Shown in pieces: positions 14,483 through 22,828 of a stretch of DNA of 64,000 nucleotides. Source of the stretch: a bacterium (GTDB taxonomy: Bacteria; Verrucomicrobiota; Verrucomicrobiia; Limisphaerales; UBA11358). A program made the translations under genes and the position numbers. Where the stretch lies: contig JAJXXW010000061.1 in the NCBI GenBank assembly GCA_021780905.1, positions 1 to 64,000 on the forward strand, written 5' to 3'. Under the pieces are notes generated by a model. That model was not told the origin of the DNA. It made no database searches and saw only the letters and a program-made list of their open reading frames with translations. The stretch's first letter is position 1. Every line of letters begins with the position of its first letter.

Positions 14483-17258
14483 GTTTTTGTCCTGGTTGAG
14501 AATGACGCCGGGATTGTTTCAACCGGCAAAACGTATCGGCGGCGCGCTGGCCAAACCGCAGGAGACGGCCATGCAGCCGGTCCCAAAGCGGATTGTGATT
14601 GGGCGAGCGCAGGCCACCGGCAAATTCCAACGCCAACGGCCTGTGGCCGGAACGCGCCAGATTCTCGCGCAACTGCTCTTTGTCGGGCGTGAAAATGCGG
14701 ACGCCCCGCTTACCGCGTGAAATGGTGACATACCATTGTTGTGCATTCGTCGCGGCCTTGATGGTGGAATCAGAAAAAAGGACGTATTCCACGTTCTTGC
14801 CCTGTGAACCGTAGGATGTGACGGCATAGCCGGGCAAAAATTCGCGGAAACTTTTGTCCAGAACCCGGCCGTCGGTTAATTCAATGTTCCCATTGGCGCG
14901 AACCGATTTGACGACGACCAATTCGCCGTTGGTGACGCGAGCGCCGGAGGCCAGCTTGCGATTGGCCTTCAGGTGCAGTTTGTCGCCTTCAGCGATTGGA
15001 ATTTCGCGCGGCTGGCAAATGGTGATTTTATCCAGCACCTTGTTTGATACCAAAACATCCTTTCCGTTAATCTCGACAAAGATGCCGCATTCACGGATTG
15101 CAGTCAGTTTTCCGCGCATCCCCGGCTCGGTTTGCCGCACCTTCTGATTGAACACGATCACCGCGTCTCGCGGATAAAACCTTTTATCACGCTTTTGCGC
15201 GTTGGTTAAATCCATTTTGTCCAATGCTTGAACGGTGACATCATTGGCACCGAGCAACCCTTTTCCTTTAAGCGCGTCCCGCACCTTTGAATTGACGCGA
15301 TGCACTTCCCCCCAGGTCTGCGATACCACCACGGCGGTAGCGTTTTCTTCCGTGAGCCGGACATACTCATCGGCCAGCTTGTCCGCCTGTTCACCCAACC
15401 CGCAGGAAACCACCGCACCCATTTTATCCAGCCGGTCAAACGATTCGGCCAGTTTGCCCGCTGCCGCCACTTCCACCGCCTTGCGATACAGCATAATTTC
15501 AGAACTTTCCTTTTTGCTGCGGCCAAGTGCAGGGTCTTGGCGGCGAATCGTGTGAAGTTCAACCGGCTTGACGCCGGAATGCCGTTCAATGGCCAGCAAC
15601 GCATCTGATGCTTCAACCGCTCCGTGCTGGCGCGTGTCGCCTGACAAAATCACTCGCACATTTCGCTCCCGCGCCAGCCGGAGCAACTCAACCATCTGGC
15701 GACCGCCAATCTGCCCGGCCTCGTCCACCACGACCACCGCACCCTCGACCAACTCACGCTTGAGCAAAAAACTTGTCACCGTCGTCGGCGACGGAAAGCC
15801 GTCCCGCTCCATGCTGACAACCTGCTGGCGTTGCGGCGCAAGCGCAACCACGCTTTTACCGGATTGCCGGACTTGCTCGGCCAGCTCGCCCAGGACAAAA
15901 CTTTTGCCCGTGCCCGCGCCACCACGGAACAATGAAACTGCGTTAGTAGAACGCAGCAGCGAATCCAAGGCCAGACGTTGCTCGTCATCCAGTTTTGGAT
16001 CTGCCGTGTAGGAATGTTCCACCAGTGGCCGGCAATTGCCCGCGCCGTCCTTGACGGTCTGGACAATTTCCATTTCCCGCAACAGCACTTCGCGCAACGT
16101 CACTTCGGCAGGACGTTCTGAATTGCGAATATACGGACGCCGGCGCGTGAATTCCTTGAGTTCAGCCACGGTGAAATTTTCACCCCGTCCCCGTTCCAAC
16201 GCCTGTTGCCACAGTTGACATTCCAGCGCGACCGAATTGCGGTCAAACAAATGATCCTCTGCCCACTGGACGGCTTCGCCTGCGCTCATTGGGCTGCCAG
16301 TGGCTTTTTCCGAATGGTTTGGGAACTGCCGCAAGGCGGCGCGCTCGCCTTCATTCAATTGCGAGTCCCACAGTTGCCGCAATTCCGCCTGACTCAAGTC
16401 CTTTTGCTTTTTGGCGCGCGTCTCGACCGCCAGTTGAGCGCGCAATGCCTTGAAGTTTTTGCTCGCCAATTCCGGCTTTTCGGCGAGCAGCTTCGCCAGC
16501 GCCCTGTCAATTTCCGCGTCCCGTTTGGAAAAACGTTCGCAAACTTCTTCCGATATGCCCTCAATATGAAAATCGCCGCGCGTCAGATTGCAAATTTCGT
16601 AGCCAAATCCGCGCAGTTTGTGGGCAAGTTCATGGTAATAGACATTCTCCGCGAATTTTCGGGCGCACAGCAGTTCATAATTTTGCAACGCCTTCCAGCG
16701 GTTTTCAACGGCATCAAATGTGGCGTTGAAGATAACGCAGTGAGTATGCAAATGCGGGTCCAGCGCGCGGGACGTGTCGTGCGTGAACGCGGCGGCGACA
16801 AAATTGCCGGTGGAGCGGTCATAGTCTGCCTTGCCGATCCGCACGCGCGTCGTGGCAAACGCCTCAAATTCTTTCATCGCCAACCGGACAGCCTGGGCAT
16901 GGGCTTCCAAAATCCGTTTGTCCGCGCCGACCAGTGCAGCGACCGAAACCGACTTGGGCGGCGAGATGGTGAAGTCGTAAAAAATCCGGCGATTGGCTGA
17001 TTTGTCGCTGGCTTCATCCTTGCGGCTGGTGTTCAACCGTTGAGTCAGGGTTTCGCCGGATGCCGGATGCCGGTTTTCACACAGGCGCAAAAATGCCTCC
17101 GCCCGGACATTGCTGGTCAAACCTAATCGTTCCGCACCAAGACCGAACCATTCGCCCGTCACCCGCTGCCCTTCATCATAGTATTCCCCCACACAAAGAT
17201 GCTCCTCAAAGTATTCCTTTGCGTTCTTCAAATTGTATTGCGTCTTGACCGTGACCAC
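14448..17258 (-). CDS. MobF-family conjugative relaxase with C-terminal RecD-like helicase
   Basis: 936 residues. It nicks the element at its transfer origin, stays covalently bound to the 5' end and unwinds DNA for export. The relaxase domain (1-300) carries candidate tyrosines near the N terminus (Y26, Y27) and the metal-binding histidine cluster in THDTSRALDPHLHTHC (H160, H169, H171, H173). The helicase domain has Walker A RGGAGTGKS (about 445-453), a VVVVDEAGQ Walker B, and RecD-like motifs near the C terminus (GYAVTSYGSQGKNVEYV, YVTISRGKRGV). It starts at GTG, and the divergent intergenic region upstream holds the palindrome shared with the secretion operon. TrwC and TraI are the models. 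Confidence 0.93.
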   Translation of the reverse strand: MVTVKTQYNLKNAKEYFEEHLCVGEYYDEGQRVTGEWFGLGAERLGLTSNVRAEAFLRLCENRHPASGETLTQRLNTSRKDEASDKSANRRIFYDFTISPPKSVSVAALVGADKRILEAHAQAVRLAMKEFEAFATTRVRIGKADYDRSTGNFVAAAFTHDTSRALDPHLHTHCVIFNATFDAVENRWKALQNYELLCARKFAENVYYHELAHKLRGFGYEICNLTRGDFHIEGISEEVCERFSKRDAEIDRALAKLLAEKPELASKNFKALRAQLAVETRAKKQKDLSQAELRQLWDSQLNEGERAALRQFPNHSEKATGSPMSAGEAVQWAEDHLFDRNSVALECQLWQQALERGRGENFTVAELKEFTRRRPYIRNSERPAEVTLREVLLREMEIVQTVKDGAGNCRPLVEHSYTADPKLDDEQRLALDSLLRSTNAVSLFRGGAGTGKSFVLGELAEQVRQSGKSVVALAPQRQQVVSMERDGFPSPTTVTSFLLKRELVEGAVVVVDEAGQIGGRQMVELLRLARERNVRVILSGDTRQHGAVEASDALLAIERHSGVKPVELHTIRRQDPALGRSKKESSEIMLYRKAVEVAAAGKLAESFDRLDKMGAVVSCGLGEQADKLADEYVRLTEENATAVVVSQTWGEVHRVNSKVRDALKGKGLLGANDVTVQALDKMDLTNAQKRDKRFYPRDAVIVFNQKVRQTEPGMRGKLTAIRECGIFVEINGKDVLVSNKVLDKITICQPREIPIAEGDKLHLKANRKLASGARVTNGELVVVKSVRANGNIELTDGRVLDKSFREFLPGYAVTSYGSQGKNVEYVLFSDSTIKAATNAQQWYVTISRGKRGVRIFTPDKEQLRENLARSGHRPLALEFAGGLRSPNHNPLWDRLHGRLLRFGQRAADTFCRLKQSRRHSQPGQKHEHQNARMLHH

Positions 17259-17283
17259 AAAGGACAGTGTGCCAGAACCCGGT

Positions 17284-17311
17284 TTTCATCTTGTGCGATT
17301 TCCGCACAGGA
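17284..17311 (+). promoter_or_regulatory. Palindromic site upstream of the relaxase gene (copy 1)
   Basis: An inverted repeat TGTGCG-ATTTC-CGCACA (17292-17308) sits inside a 28-bp block that is identical at 26 positions to 42182-42209. Both copies lie in divergent intergenic regions next to transfer genes. It may be an operator for a common regulator. A role as part of the transfer origin is also possible for this copy. Confidence 0.65.
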
Positions 17312-17341
17312 TGATCGGAAAAAGCTGGTTCAATTGGCGGC

Positions 17342-17851
17342 ATGAATATGAACCAGTCCACGTTGCCGACGCCGAAGCCGGATGACCAACTGTGGGGCAT
17401 TTACTTCACTGACCGGGAGTATGCCCGCGAAATGGGTGATCCGGTGCGCGCAGTTGTCGCAGCGCCAACCAAAACTGCCGCCGAGGAAGCGGCCACCCGG
17501 CTCGGCCTGGATTCTCCCTGGGCACATCCCCTCACAGCCGAACAAATCAAATCCATCCGGGAGACTGCCACGCGGCCCCCGGAACAGCCCCGCATCACCA
17601 TGCAACCCACCACCGCCGAATTACGCACCGCCATCGAAGTTTTGAAGGTGCTCGACCAGCGCCTCAACGACCACGCCGCGCACTCCGTCATGCAACTGCC
17701 GGAAACCGAATTAGGCGACCGATACGCCGCGCACATCGAAGCTCAAACCATCGAGCAAACCAGCCACATAGAAAAGGTCTCCACGCAGCTCCAAAACTGG
17801 CGTGAAGAATTGTTGCAACAGCAAAAGCAGCGAGTGGCGCAATCAGTATGA
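17342..17851 (+). CDS. Hypothetical protein, first gene of the transfer-processing operon
   Basis: 169 residues, no signal peptide and no membrane segment. The N-terminal 75 residues (LWGIYFTDREYAREMGDPVRAVVAA, then KTAAEEAATRLGL) look like a small alpha/beta domain. Residues 85-169 are helical with coiled-coil character (LRTAIEVLKVLDQRLNDHAAHS, QLQNWREELLQQQKQR). It is divergent from the relaxase and precedes the ParA/coupling-protein genes, so a relaxosome accessory role is plausible, but I recognise no family. Confidence 0.6.
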   Translation: MNMNQSTLPTPKPDDQLWGIYFTDREYAREMGDPVRAVVAAPTKTAAEEAATRLGLDSPWAHPLTAEQIKSIRETATRPPEQPRITMQPTTAELRTAIEVLKVLDQRLNDHAAHSVMQLPETELGDRYAAHIEAQTIEQTSHIEKVSTQLQNWREELLQQQKQRVAQSV

Positions 17852-17905
17852 GAATGAACTTTTTTACAAAACAAGCCTTACCCCTTGTCGGGACAAGGAT
17901 TCTGC

Positions 17906-18380
17906 GCTTCGCGCGCTGCCACGGCTATGCGCTGTCAGTCACAAGCAAATCCGCGCACATTCGTGCTTCGCATCATGCCAACATGGTTGCTTCGTCAAGT
18001 GCCTCGCCAACTGCTTCGCTTGCTGCCAACTCTGTCGCCTCGCACATGCTTCGTTGGCTATGAACAAGAATGCCATCCCACCAGAAGCGTTGAATCGCTT
18101 CCGCGCTGCCGCGTCTCAATACACGCATACCGCCAAGTCGCGTGCTTCGCGTCTATTGACGCTCAAGGATGACATTGCCGCGCTTCGCAAACGCGGCATC
18201 TCCTATCGCGCCATCGGTGAACTGCTCACCCAAAGCGGCATCCCCGCCTCGGACACCTGCGTCACCAACTTCTGTCATCGCGTTTTGAAAGAAAGACTCG
18301 TTCACAAGTCATCCGCCAAGAGGCGTGCTTCGCGTCATGCCAACCATCCTGCTTCGCCAAAAGCCACGCCGAATGCTTCG
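17906..18380 (+). repeat. Cluster of ten GCTTCG words, including a 21-bp repeat
   Basis: GCTTCG occurs at 17906, 17965, 17989, 18013, 18048, 18144, 18182, 18327, 18351 and 18375, all in the same orientation. Two copies sit in a 21-bp repeat (17962-17982 and 18324-18344) with one mismatch. The cluster spans the gene-free stretch 17852-18059 and the first two thirds of the following gene. It might be iterons, a centromere-like site or a transfer origin. Confidence 0.5.
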
Positions 18381-18515
18381 ATCAAAACCAAGTTGCCGCC
18401 CGCGCCGGCCACAACCCCCAAACCCACACCCATGCCAGCCGAAACTTCGGCGTTCGCGTCGCGCGGGCCGCGCATCGCCAAAGTTGAAATGCTGCCACCC
18501 GGAGAAGAAATATGA
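18060..18515 (+). CDS. Small putative HTH protein coupled to the ParA-like ATPase
   Basis: 151 residues, starting MNKNAIPPEALNRFRAAASQ. The core LKDDIAALRKRGISYRAIGELLTQSGI reads as a helix-turn-helix of the kind seen in small plasmid transfer or partition proteins, and the tail is a Lys/Pro/Ala-rich basic linker. The stop overlaps the ATPase start as ATGA. Together with the repeated GCTTCG words in and before it, this suggests a site-specific DNA-binding partner for the ATPase, but no family match can be claimed. Confidence 0.6.
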   Translation: MNKNAIPPEALNRFRAAASQYTHTAKSRASRLLTLKDDIAALRKRGISYRAIGELLTQSGIPASDTCVTNFCHRVLKERLVHKSSAKRRASRHANHPASPKATPNASIKTKLPPAPATTPKPTPMPAETSAFASRGPRIAKVEMLPPGEEI

Positions 18516-19210
18516 TTAAACGCCTCGATTTGATTTTTAACGGCAAGGGCGGTGTCGGCAAAAGTTTCTTTGCCGTCAATTTCGTCCAATACCTCAAGGA
18601 CAAGAATATCAAATTTGCCGCCTGCGACTGCGACAACGAAAATTCCACGCTGAAACGCTTTCACGGCGACGACGTGCAGTTTTTGGATCTGTCCCATCCG
18701 CGCGGCCTGGACGCCATGATTCGCGCGCTGGAAAAAACCGATCTCGTCGTCGTGGACTGCCGCGCCGCGTCCACCGAGGTGTTTTTCAATTATTTCGACG
18801 AGATTGCCTTGCAGCCAACGCTCAAAGACCTGTCCACCGCGCTCACGCTCGTCATGCCCGTCAATCAGGAGTCCGACAGCATTGACCAGCTTAATCGAAT
18901 CACTGACAAACTCAAAAATGTGTGTTCCTACGTTGTGCTACGGAACATGGTTCACAGCAACGATTTTCCCATTTTTGACCGTTCGGTCATTCGCAAACGG
19001 TTGAAGGAACTCGGCGCAAAGGAAATCACCATGAGCAAATTGCAGCCCTGGCTCGTGGAGGAGTTGAGCCATAACAATCTCACCATCACGCCCGCCGTGG
19101 CCGACGGCAATTTGCATTTGCTGGACCGCCAGCGGCTGCAAACCTGGCAGCGCAAATTTTATGCGGAAATTGAATCCGTCGCCGAATTATTGCTCCCGGC
19201 AAAATCATGA
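18512..19210 (+). CDS. ParA/MinD-like ATPase, resembles TraL of conjugative plasmids
   Basis: 232 residues. The deviant Walker A NGKGGVGKSFFAVNF (about residues 10-24) is followed by FAACDCDNENSTLKRF and a Walker B LVVVDCRAAS. IncP-type TraL proteins and other transfer-linked ParA homologues have this size and form. It could position the transfer apparatus or segregate the excised element. Four-base overlaps join it to the genes on both sides. Confidence 0.8.
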   Translation: MIKRLDLIFNGKGGVGKSFFAVNFVQYLKDKNIKFAACDCDNENSTLKRFHGDDVQFLDLSHPRGLDAMIRALEKTDLVVVDCRAASTEVFFNYFDEIALQPTLKDLSTALTLVMPVNQESDSIDQLNRITDKLKNVCSYVVLRNMVHSNDFPIFDRSVIRKRLKELGAKEITMSKLQPWLVEELSHNNLTITPAVADGNLHLLDRQRLQTWQRKFYAEIESVAELLLPAKS

Positions 19211-19542
19211 GCGCGCCCGACCAGACACCGCCGCCTGATTTTGACGAGGATTTTTTGCAGGCCATCGCCAAATGGAAGGGACAGCACAAAGTCAGGGACG
19301 ATGACACCATTTGGCTTTTAATGGATTTGTTTCGGATTCATCAAAACCATTGGGATGAAATCCGTCACCGGCAAATGCCCTCGCTTGATGAATTTGAAAA
19401 AGACATCGTGGCTTTGACCGAAGCCACAAAGATTTTGAAGGAACGGGCGACCAAAGAAATTCGGGCGGTGGAATTACCAATCGCCATTTGCGCCGTCATC
19501 GCCGCCGCCATTGCCGGTTTTCTCATCGCAAAATTCCTATGA
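19207..19542 (+). CDS. Small tail-anchored membrane protein in the coupling operon
   Basis: 111 residues. The soluble, acidic N-terminal region is helical (DFDEDFLQAIAKWKGQH, LDEFEKDIVALTEATKILKERATKE) and the last 20 residues form one membrane segment (ELPIAICAVIAAAIAGFLIA). Size, topology and position between a TraL-like ATPase and the coupling protein recall TraM-type transfer proteins. It overlaps both neighbours by four bases. Confidence 0.65.
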   Translation: MSAPDQTPPPDFDEDFLQAIAKWKGQHKVRDDDTIWLLMDLFRIHQNHWDEIRHRQMPSLDEFEKDIVALTEATKILKERATKEIRAVELPIAICAVIAAAIAGFLIAKFL

Positions 19543-20999
19543 AACTCGATTTTTTTCCTTTTCCTGTATTTCACCTTCCCGCCTTGTCCAAATCGTTGCG
19601 CGCTTTTGGAATCGGATATGCCATTTTGCTGCTCATCATTGCCATGCGGCTTTTGCTGTTAAGCAATCGCCATGTCGCCCGGCTTGGCGGCCTGACGTGG
19701 AAGCGCAATCAATTCTGCCGCGGCTGGCTCATCACCGGCGACACCGGCTCCGGCAAGACCACTTCCGGCATCAATCAACTGGCGCATCAGGTTTTTCAAA
19801 ACGAGGATAAATGGGGCGGCCTGTGTATTGATGAAAAAGGCGTCTATTGGGAAACGCTTTCGGCGATGGCACGGCACTACGAACGCGAAAATGATTTGAT
19901 TCACTTGCAAATTCAGGCCGACGGCCAGGCCGGACAATCGTTGCATCGGTTTAATCTCACCGGCGACCGCAGCATCCCATTCACGACCTATGCGAAATTC
20001 GTGGTGGACACGGCCACCAGTCTCGGCCAGGGCGGGGACAAGGGGTTTTTCAAAAATCAGGCGCAAACGCACATCGCCTATGCGTTGGAACTGCTCGCCG
20101 AATTATCACGGCCAGTGACGCTATCCGGCGCACTGGACGTGCTTTCCAGCAAGCCGAAGCTGGACGAAGAATTGGAATTCCTGAACAAACTCCCTTTGCA
20201 GACACCGCGCCGCTATGCCCTGAATTTCCATTTCAAGCACCGTTTCCTCGACCAGCCGGCGGAACAGCTTGGCGGCGTCCGCGAAACCATCGGCAATTAT
20301 CTGCAATACTTCCTGACGCCCGAAGTGGCCGACATTTTTTGTGTTGAGGAAAGCACATTCGATTTTTCGGAGATTGATAAGGGCAAAATCATCCTCGTTA
20401 CCATGCCGCAGAAATTTCAGACCGAGCGGCGGTATGTGAACACCTTTTTGAAATTGCTCTTTTACCATCATGCGTTGCGCCGGTTTGACCAGGCCAAAAC
20501 CCAGCGCGGCAAAAATAATCTGCTCATCCTGTGGGCGGACGAGGCCCAACGGTTTATGACGGCCAGCGAGGACGGCACCAGCGATTACAATTGCGTGGAC
20601 GTGATCCGCGAGGCGGGCGCCACCATCGTTGCCGCCGCGCAGTCCACGACATCGCTGATTCCGCCCCTCGGCCAAGACAAATCTAAAGTGCTGACATTGA
20701 ACCTCCGCAACCGGATGATTTTCCGTTCCGCCGATGAAGCCGACGCGGTTCAGGCTGCCGATTTTCTCGGCAAAAAGCGCGTTATGAAACGCTCCTGGGG
20801 TTCGAGCGCCGGCAGGCGCAATGTGAATTATTCCGAAGCCGAAGAACATAAAATCAAGCCGTATCAACTTCGCAATCTCCGCGATCATGAATGTGTGCTG
20901 GTGCATTGCGAAAAGGGATTTCGACGGATGACGCTGCCACCGCTTGAACCCGACGGGCAGGTTGCTCGCTGGTTCCCGTTGTGGCGAAAATTATTTTGA
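19539..20999 (+). CDS. Type IV coupling protein (VirD4/TraD-like ATPase)
   Basis: 486 residues, starting MKLDFFPFPVFHLPALSK at an ATGA overlap. It links the relaxosome to the secretion channel and pumps DNA. One hydrophobic segment (about residues 25-41) anchors it in the inner membrane. Walker A is GDTGSGKT (67-74), Walker B is LLILWADEAQ, and a VAAAQSTTSL sensor region follows. It is shorter than VirD4 proteins and has a single evident membrane helix instead of two. It lies 22 kb from the secretion operon, so the mating-pair and DNA-processing genes are split into two blocks. Confidence 0.85.
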   Translation: MKLDFFPFPVFHLPALSKSLRAFGIGYAILLLIIAMRLLLLSNRHVARLGGLTWKRNQFCRGWLITGDTGSGKTTSGINQLAHQVFQNEDKWGGLCIDEKGVYWETLSAMARHYERENDLIHLQIQADGQAGQSLHRFNLTGDRSIPFTTYAKFVVDTATSLGQGGDKGFFKNQAQTHIAYALELLAELSRPVTLSGALDVLSSKPKLDEELEFLNKLPLQTPRRYALNFHFKHRFLDQPAEQLGGVRETIGNYLQYFLTPEVADIFCVEESTFDFSEIDKGKIILVTMPQKFQTERRYVNTFLKLLFYHHALRRFDQAKTQRGKNNLLILWADEAQRFMTASEDGTSDYNCVDVIREAGATIVAAAQSTTSLIPPLGQDKSKVLTLNLRNRMIFRSADEADAVQAADFLGKKRVMKRSWGSSAGRRNVNYSEAEEHKIKPYQLRNLRDHECVLVHCEKGFRRMTLPPLEPDGQVARWFPLWRKLF

Positions 21000-21014
21000 A
21001 CTCTTTTTGGCATT

Positions 21015-21545
21015 ATGAAACCACACTTAACGCAAACCGCCCTTCGCCTTCGGGCGTTACGGAAGTCTCGCCATCAAACTCAAGAATCGCTGGCCGCCAG
21101 GTGTCGGCATTATGGATTTCCCGTCTCGCGCAGTGCGCTGGCAAAATACGAAATCGGTTTGCTGAATATACCAGCGCAATTCATTCCCATTGCTGCGCAC
21201 GCTCTCAATGTTGACATCACTGAATTGCTTCCACCTATCGGCGGCCAATCTAAACCACAACCCGCACCGGCACAGGCGAAAATTAGAAATTTGACTGGCC
21301 AACAGATTCAAGCATTCCAAAAAAGGCGAAAGCAGAGTCGAAGCAAGGCGCAAAGCTCGTCAGTGGAATTTACCCAATGTCGCATCTTGATCCGTATTCA
21401 AAATTCGCGCTCCAAAGCGGCAAAGAATCCAGAAATCGCCACAGCCGTTTGCGCCCTTGATAAAAAAGTTAAACTATTTTTCACCTTGAAAACATTGAAC
21501 GAAAATGGCGTCGAAGCGGAGAACCAACCGGGTCGCCCCGCGTAA
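21015..21545 (+). CDS. XRE-family regulator with basic C-terminal extension
   Basis: 176 residues. The HTH is in residues 7-62 (LRLRALRKSRHQTQESLAARC, SRSALAKYEIGLLNIPAQFI). A Pro/Gln-rich linker and a Lys/Arg-rich tail follow. It begins 15 bp after the coupling protein gene and may be transcribed with it. It is the first of a run of five small XRE proteins. Confidence 0.7.
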   Translation: MKPHLTQTALRLRALRKSRHQTQESLAARCRHYGFPVSRSALAKYEIGLLNIPAQFIPIAAHALNVDITELLPPIGGQSKPQPAPAQAKIRNLTGQQIQAFQKRRKQSRSKAQSSSVEFTQCRILIRIQNSRSKAAKNPEIATAVCALDKKVKLFFTLKTLNENGVEAENQPGRPA

Positions 21546-21660
21546 AATCAACGTGCTTTTGTGTCAAGCAGCGGCGGCGGCGGGGGTTTTGCTCAATGTT
21601 TGCAGGGCATCGGTAGCTAAATTCGCAGTCCAGCAAAAATGCGCCTGATAAAATAGTGGT

Positions 21661-21681
21661 GTCGTTGAATGAATCAACGAC
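21661..21681 (+). promoter_or_regulatory. Inverted repeat GTCGTTGA-N5-TCAACGAC
   Basis: A perfect 8-bp inverted repeat with a 5-bp spacer, ending 18 bp before the start of the 74-residue gene. It is probably an operator for one of the XRE proteins. Confidence 0.5.
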
Positions 21682-21699
21682 GCAACCAAAAAGCAAATT

Positions 21700-21924
21700 A
21701 TGGAAACTGAAATGACGGATACGCTCAAAAGTATCAACACCACGCCGCACCTTTGCCGGAGCAAGGTGAAACAAACCGCGCTGGAAATTGCCGCCGCAAT
21801 CCGGCCAGCCAATAAATTCAGCCGGGTTGGCATGAGCTTCGTTGAACGCATCGAAGCGAAAGTCCGCGCCGCCATCCGCGAGGAAGTCAGGATTCATCCA
21901 AGCAAAGGCAAGACGCTTTTGTGA
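21700..21924 (+). CDS. Small hypothetical protein
   Basis: 74 residues, starting METEMTDTLKSINTTPHLC. The C-terminal half (MSFVERIEAKVRAAIREEVRIHPSKGKTLL) is an amphipathic basic helix with a compact ending. It lies behind a clear palindrome and is convergent with the next XRE gene, with 10 bp between stops. I know no function. Confidence 0.5.
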   Translation: METEMTDTLKSINTTPHLCRSKVKQTALEIAAAIRPANKFSRVGMSFVERIEAKVRAAIREEVRIHPSKGKTLL

Positions 21925-21934
21925 TTCGTCCAAC

Positions 21935-22234
21935 CTACTTGATGTCGCGTTGACGTGGCGCGCGCCGGCGAGCCAGCGCCTTCTTAATGCGCGCCGTTCT
22001 CTCTTGGTCAGGAGGTTTAAGGCCGTCCAGCAAACGGTTTGGGCTGCTTTCAAGAAATTGAGAAAGCCGTGCAAATGTCGTCACGGCGAATGGGAAACCG
22101 CCATGTTCAATCGCGCCCACCGTTTGCACGTGGACGCCCGCCAGTTCCGCAAGACATTCCTGGGTCAAGCCGGCCTTGAGCCGGGCTTGACGAATGTTTC
22201 GCCCAAGCACCCGTAGAATTTCTCGGTTGTTCAC
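21935..22234 (-). CDS. XRE-family regulator
   Basis: 99 residues from a GTG start. The HTH is textbook: GRNIRQARLKAGLTQECLAELAGVHVQTVGAIEHG, then FARLSQFLESSPNRLLDG. The tail is very basic (ARIKKALARRRAPRQR). Transcribed toward the 74-residue gene; a strong promoter facing the other way lies 32 bp upstream of its start. Confidence 0.8.
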   Translation of the reverse strand: MNNREILRVLGRNIRQARLKAGLTQECLAELAGVHVQTVGAIEHGGFPFAVTTFARLSQFLESSPNRLLDGLKPPDQERTARIKKALARRRAPRQRDIK

Positions 22235-22265
22235 GCCCCATAAGTGAGCGCAAACGCTTCCTTAG

Positions 22266-22294
22266 TTGACACCGGATAACCACTAGATTAAAAT
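22266..22294 (+). promoter_or_regulatory. Near-consensus sigma70 promoter
   Basis: TTGACA (22266-22271) and TAAAAT (22289-22294) with a 17-bp spacer. Transcription would start near 22301. The first downstream ATG is at 22306, which would be leaderless. The transcript would run antisense through the XRE gene at 22449-22679. Confidence 0.6.
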
Positions 22295-22448
22295 TCGTTC
22301 CTGTTATGCCGCATGGGAATTCAATCAAGTTCATTTCCGCCTGGTTCAAAAGGCCGATGGAGCAAATGACGGTTGCATCCCGTAGAATAAAAAGAGTGCT
22401 CGCCCAGGCACTTCAAATCGTTGGATCAAAAAAACGACAGTCACAGCC

Positions 22449-22679
22449 CTATTTGTCTTCCGTATTGAAAACGTCATTGACGTTGCACTTGAGCCGCTTC
22501 AAGAGATGTTCCAGTGTTTTGAGCGTCACATTTTGCTCGCCCATTTCCATCCGATGCAAAGACGAGGAAGAAATGCCAAGTTTGCGGGCGAAGGCGGGCA
22601 AGCTCAGTTGTCCGCGCCGGTTTCTCAGAAATCGGCCAAGACGTGTTTGCATTGATGCTGCCATGTCATCAGTGTGCAT
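22449..22679 (-). CDS. XRE-family regulator
   Basis: 76 residues from the ATG of MHTDDMAASMQTRL. A GTG 15 bases upstream would run into a 20-bp palindrome, so the ATG is preferred. The HTH covers GRFLRNRRGQLSLPAFARKLGISSSSLHRMEMGEQ, with LKTLEHLLKRLKCNVNDVF after it. The palindrome seven bases before the start is the likely autoregulatory operator. Confidence 0.78.
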   Translation of the reverse strand: MHTDDMAASMQTRLGRFLRNRRGQLSLPAFARKLGISSSSLHRMEMGEQNVTLKTLEHLLKRLKCNVNDVFNTEDK

Positions 22680-22685
22680 CGTTGT

Positions 22686-22705
22686 ATTTCCCACATGTGG
22701 GAAAT
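22686..22705 (+). promoter_or_regulatory. Perfect 20-bp palindrome (operator)
   Basis: ATTTCCCACATGTGGGAAAT, symmetrical at every position. It lies between the start of the XRE gene on its left and a TTGACA promoter element on its right, so one dimeric repressor could control both directions. Confidence 0.7.
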
Positions 22706-22710
22706 CGTGC

Positions 22711-22738
22711 TTGACACATATTCTTGAGTTGATATTTG
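22711..22738 (+). promoter_or_regulatory. Probable promoter of the receiver-domain gene
   Basis: TTGACA (22711-22716) and TATTTG (22733-22738) with a 16-bp spacer, directly beside the 20-bp palindrome. The receiver gene starts 90 bp downstream. Confidence 0.5.
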
Positions 22739-22828
22739 TTGGCGGTCGAAATCACTTGTTTTCCGGCAGGAACAGCAGTTGAAACTTTGCCAGAGCATTT
22801 TTCGATTTCGGCGGGGAATCAGCGGTTT

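Noticed and set aside
17259-17341. Assigning the relaxase-upstream palindrome as oriT
   Set aside because: No recognisable MobF nick sequence could be identified, and the same palindrome occurs at 42182-42209, where no relaxase is encoded; regulation explains both better.
22306-22782. A 158-residue frame downstream of the strong promoter
   Set aside because: Most of it is antisense to a convincing XRE gene, and the product has no recognisable character. The promoter is kept as a finding, the protein is not.
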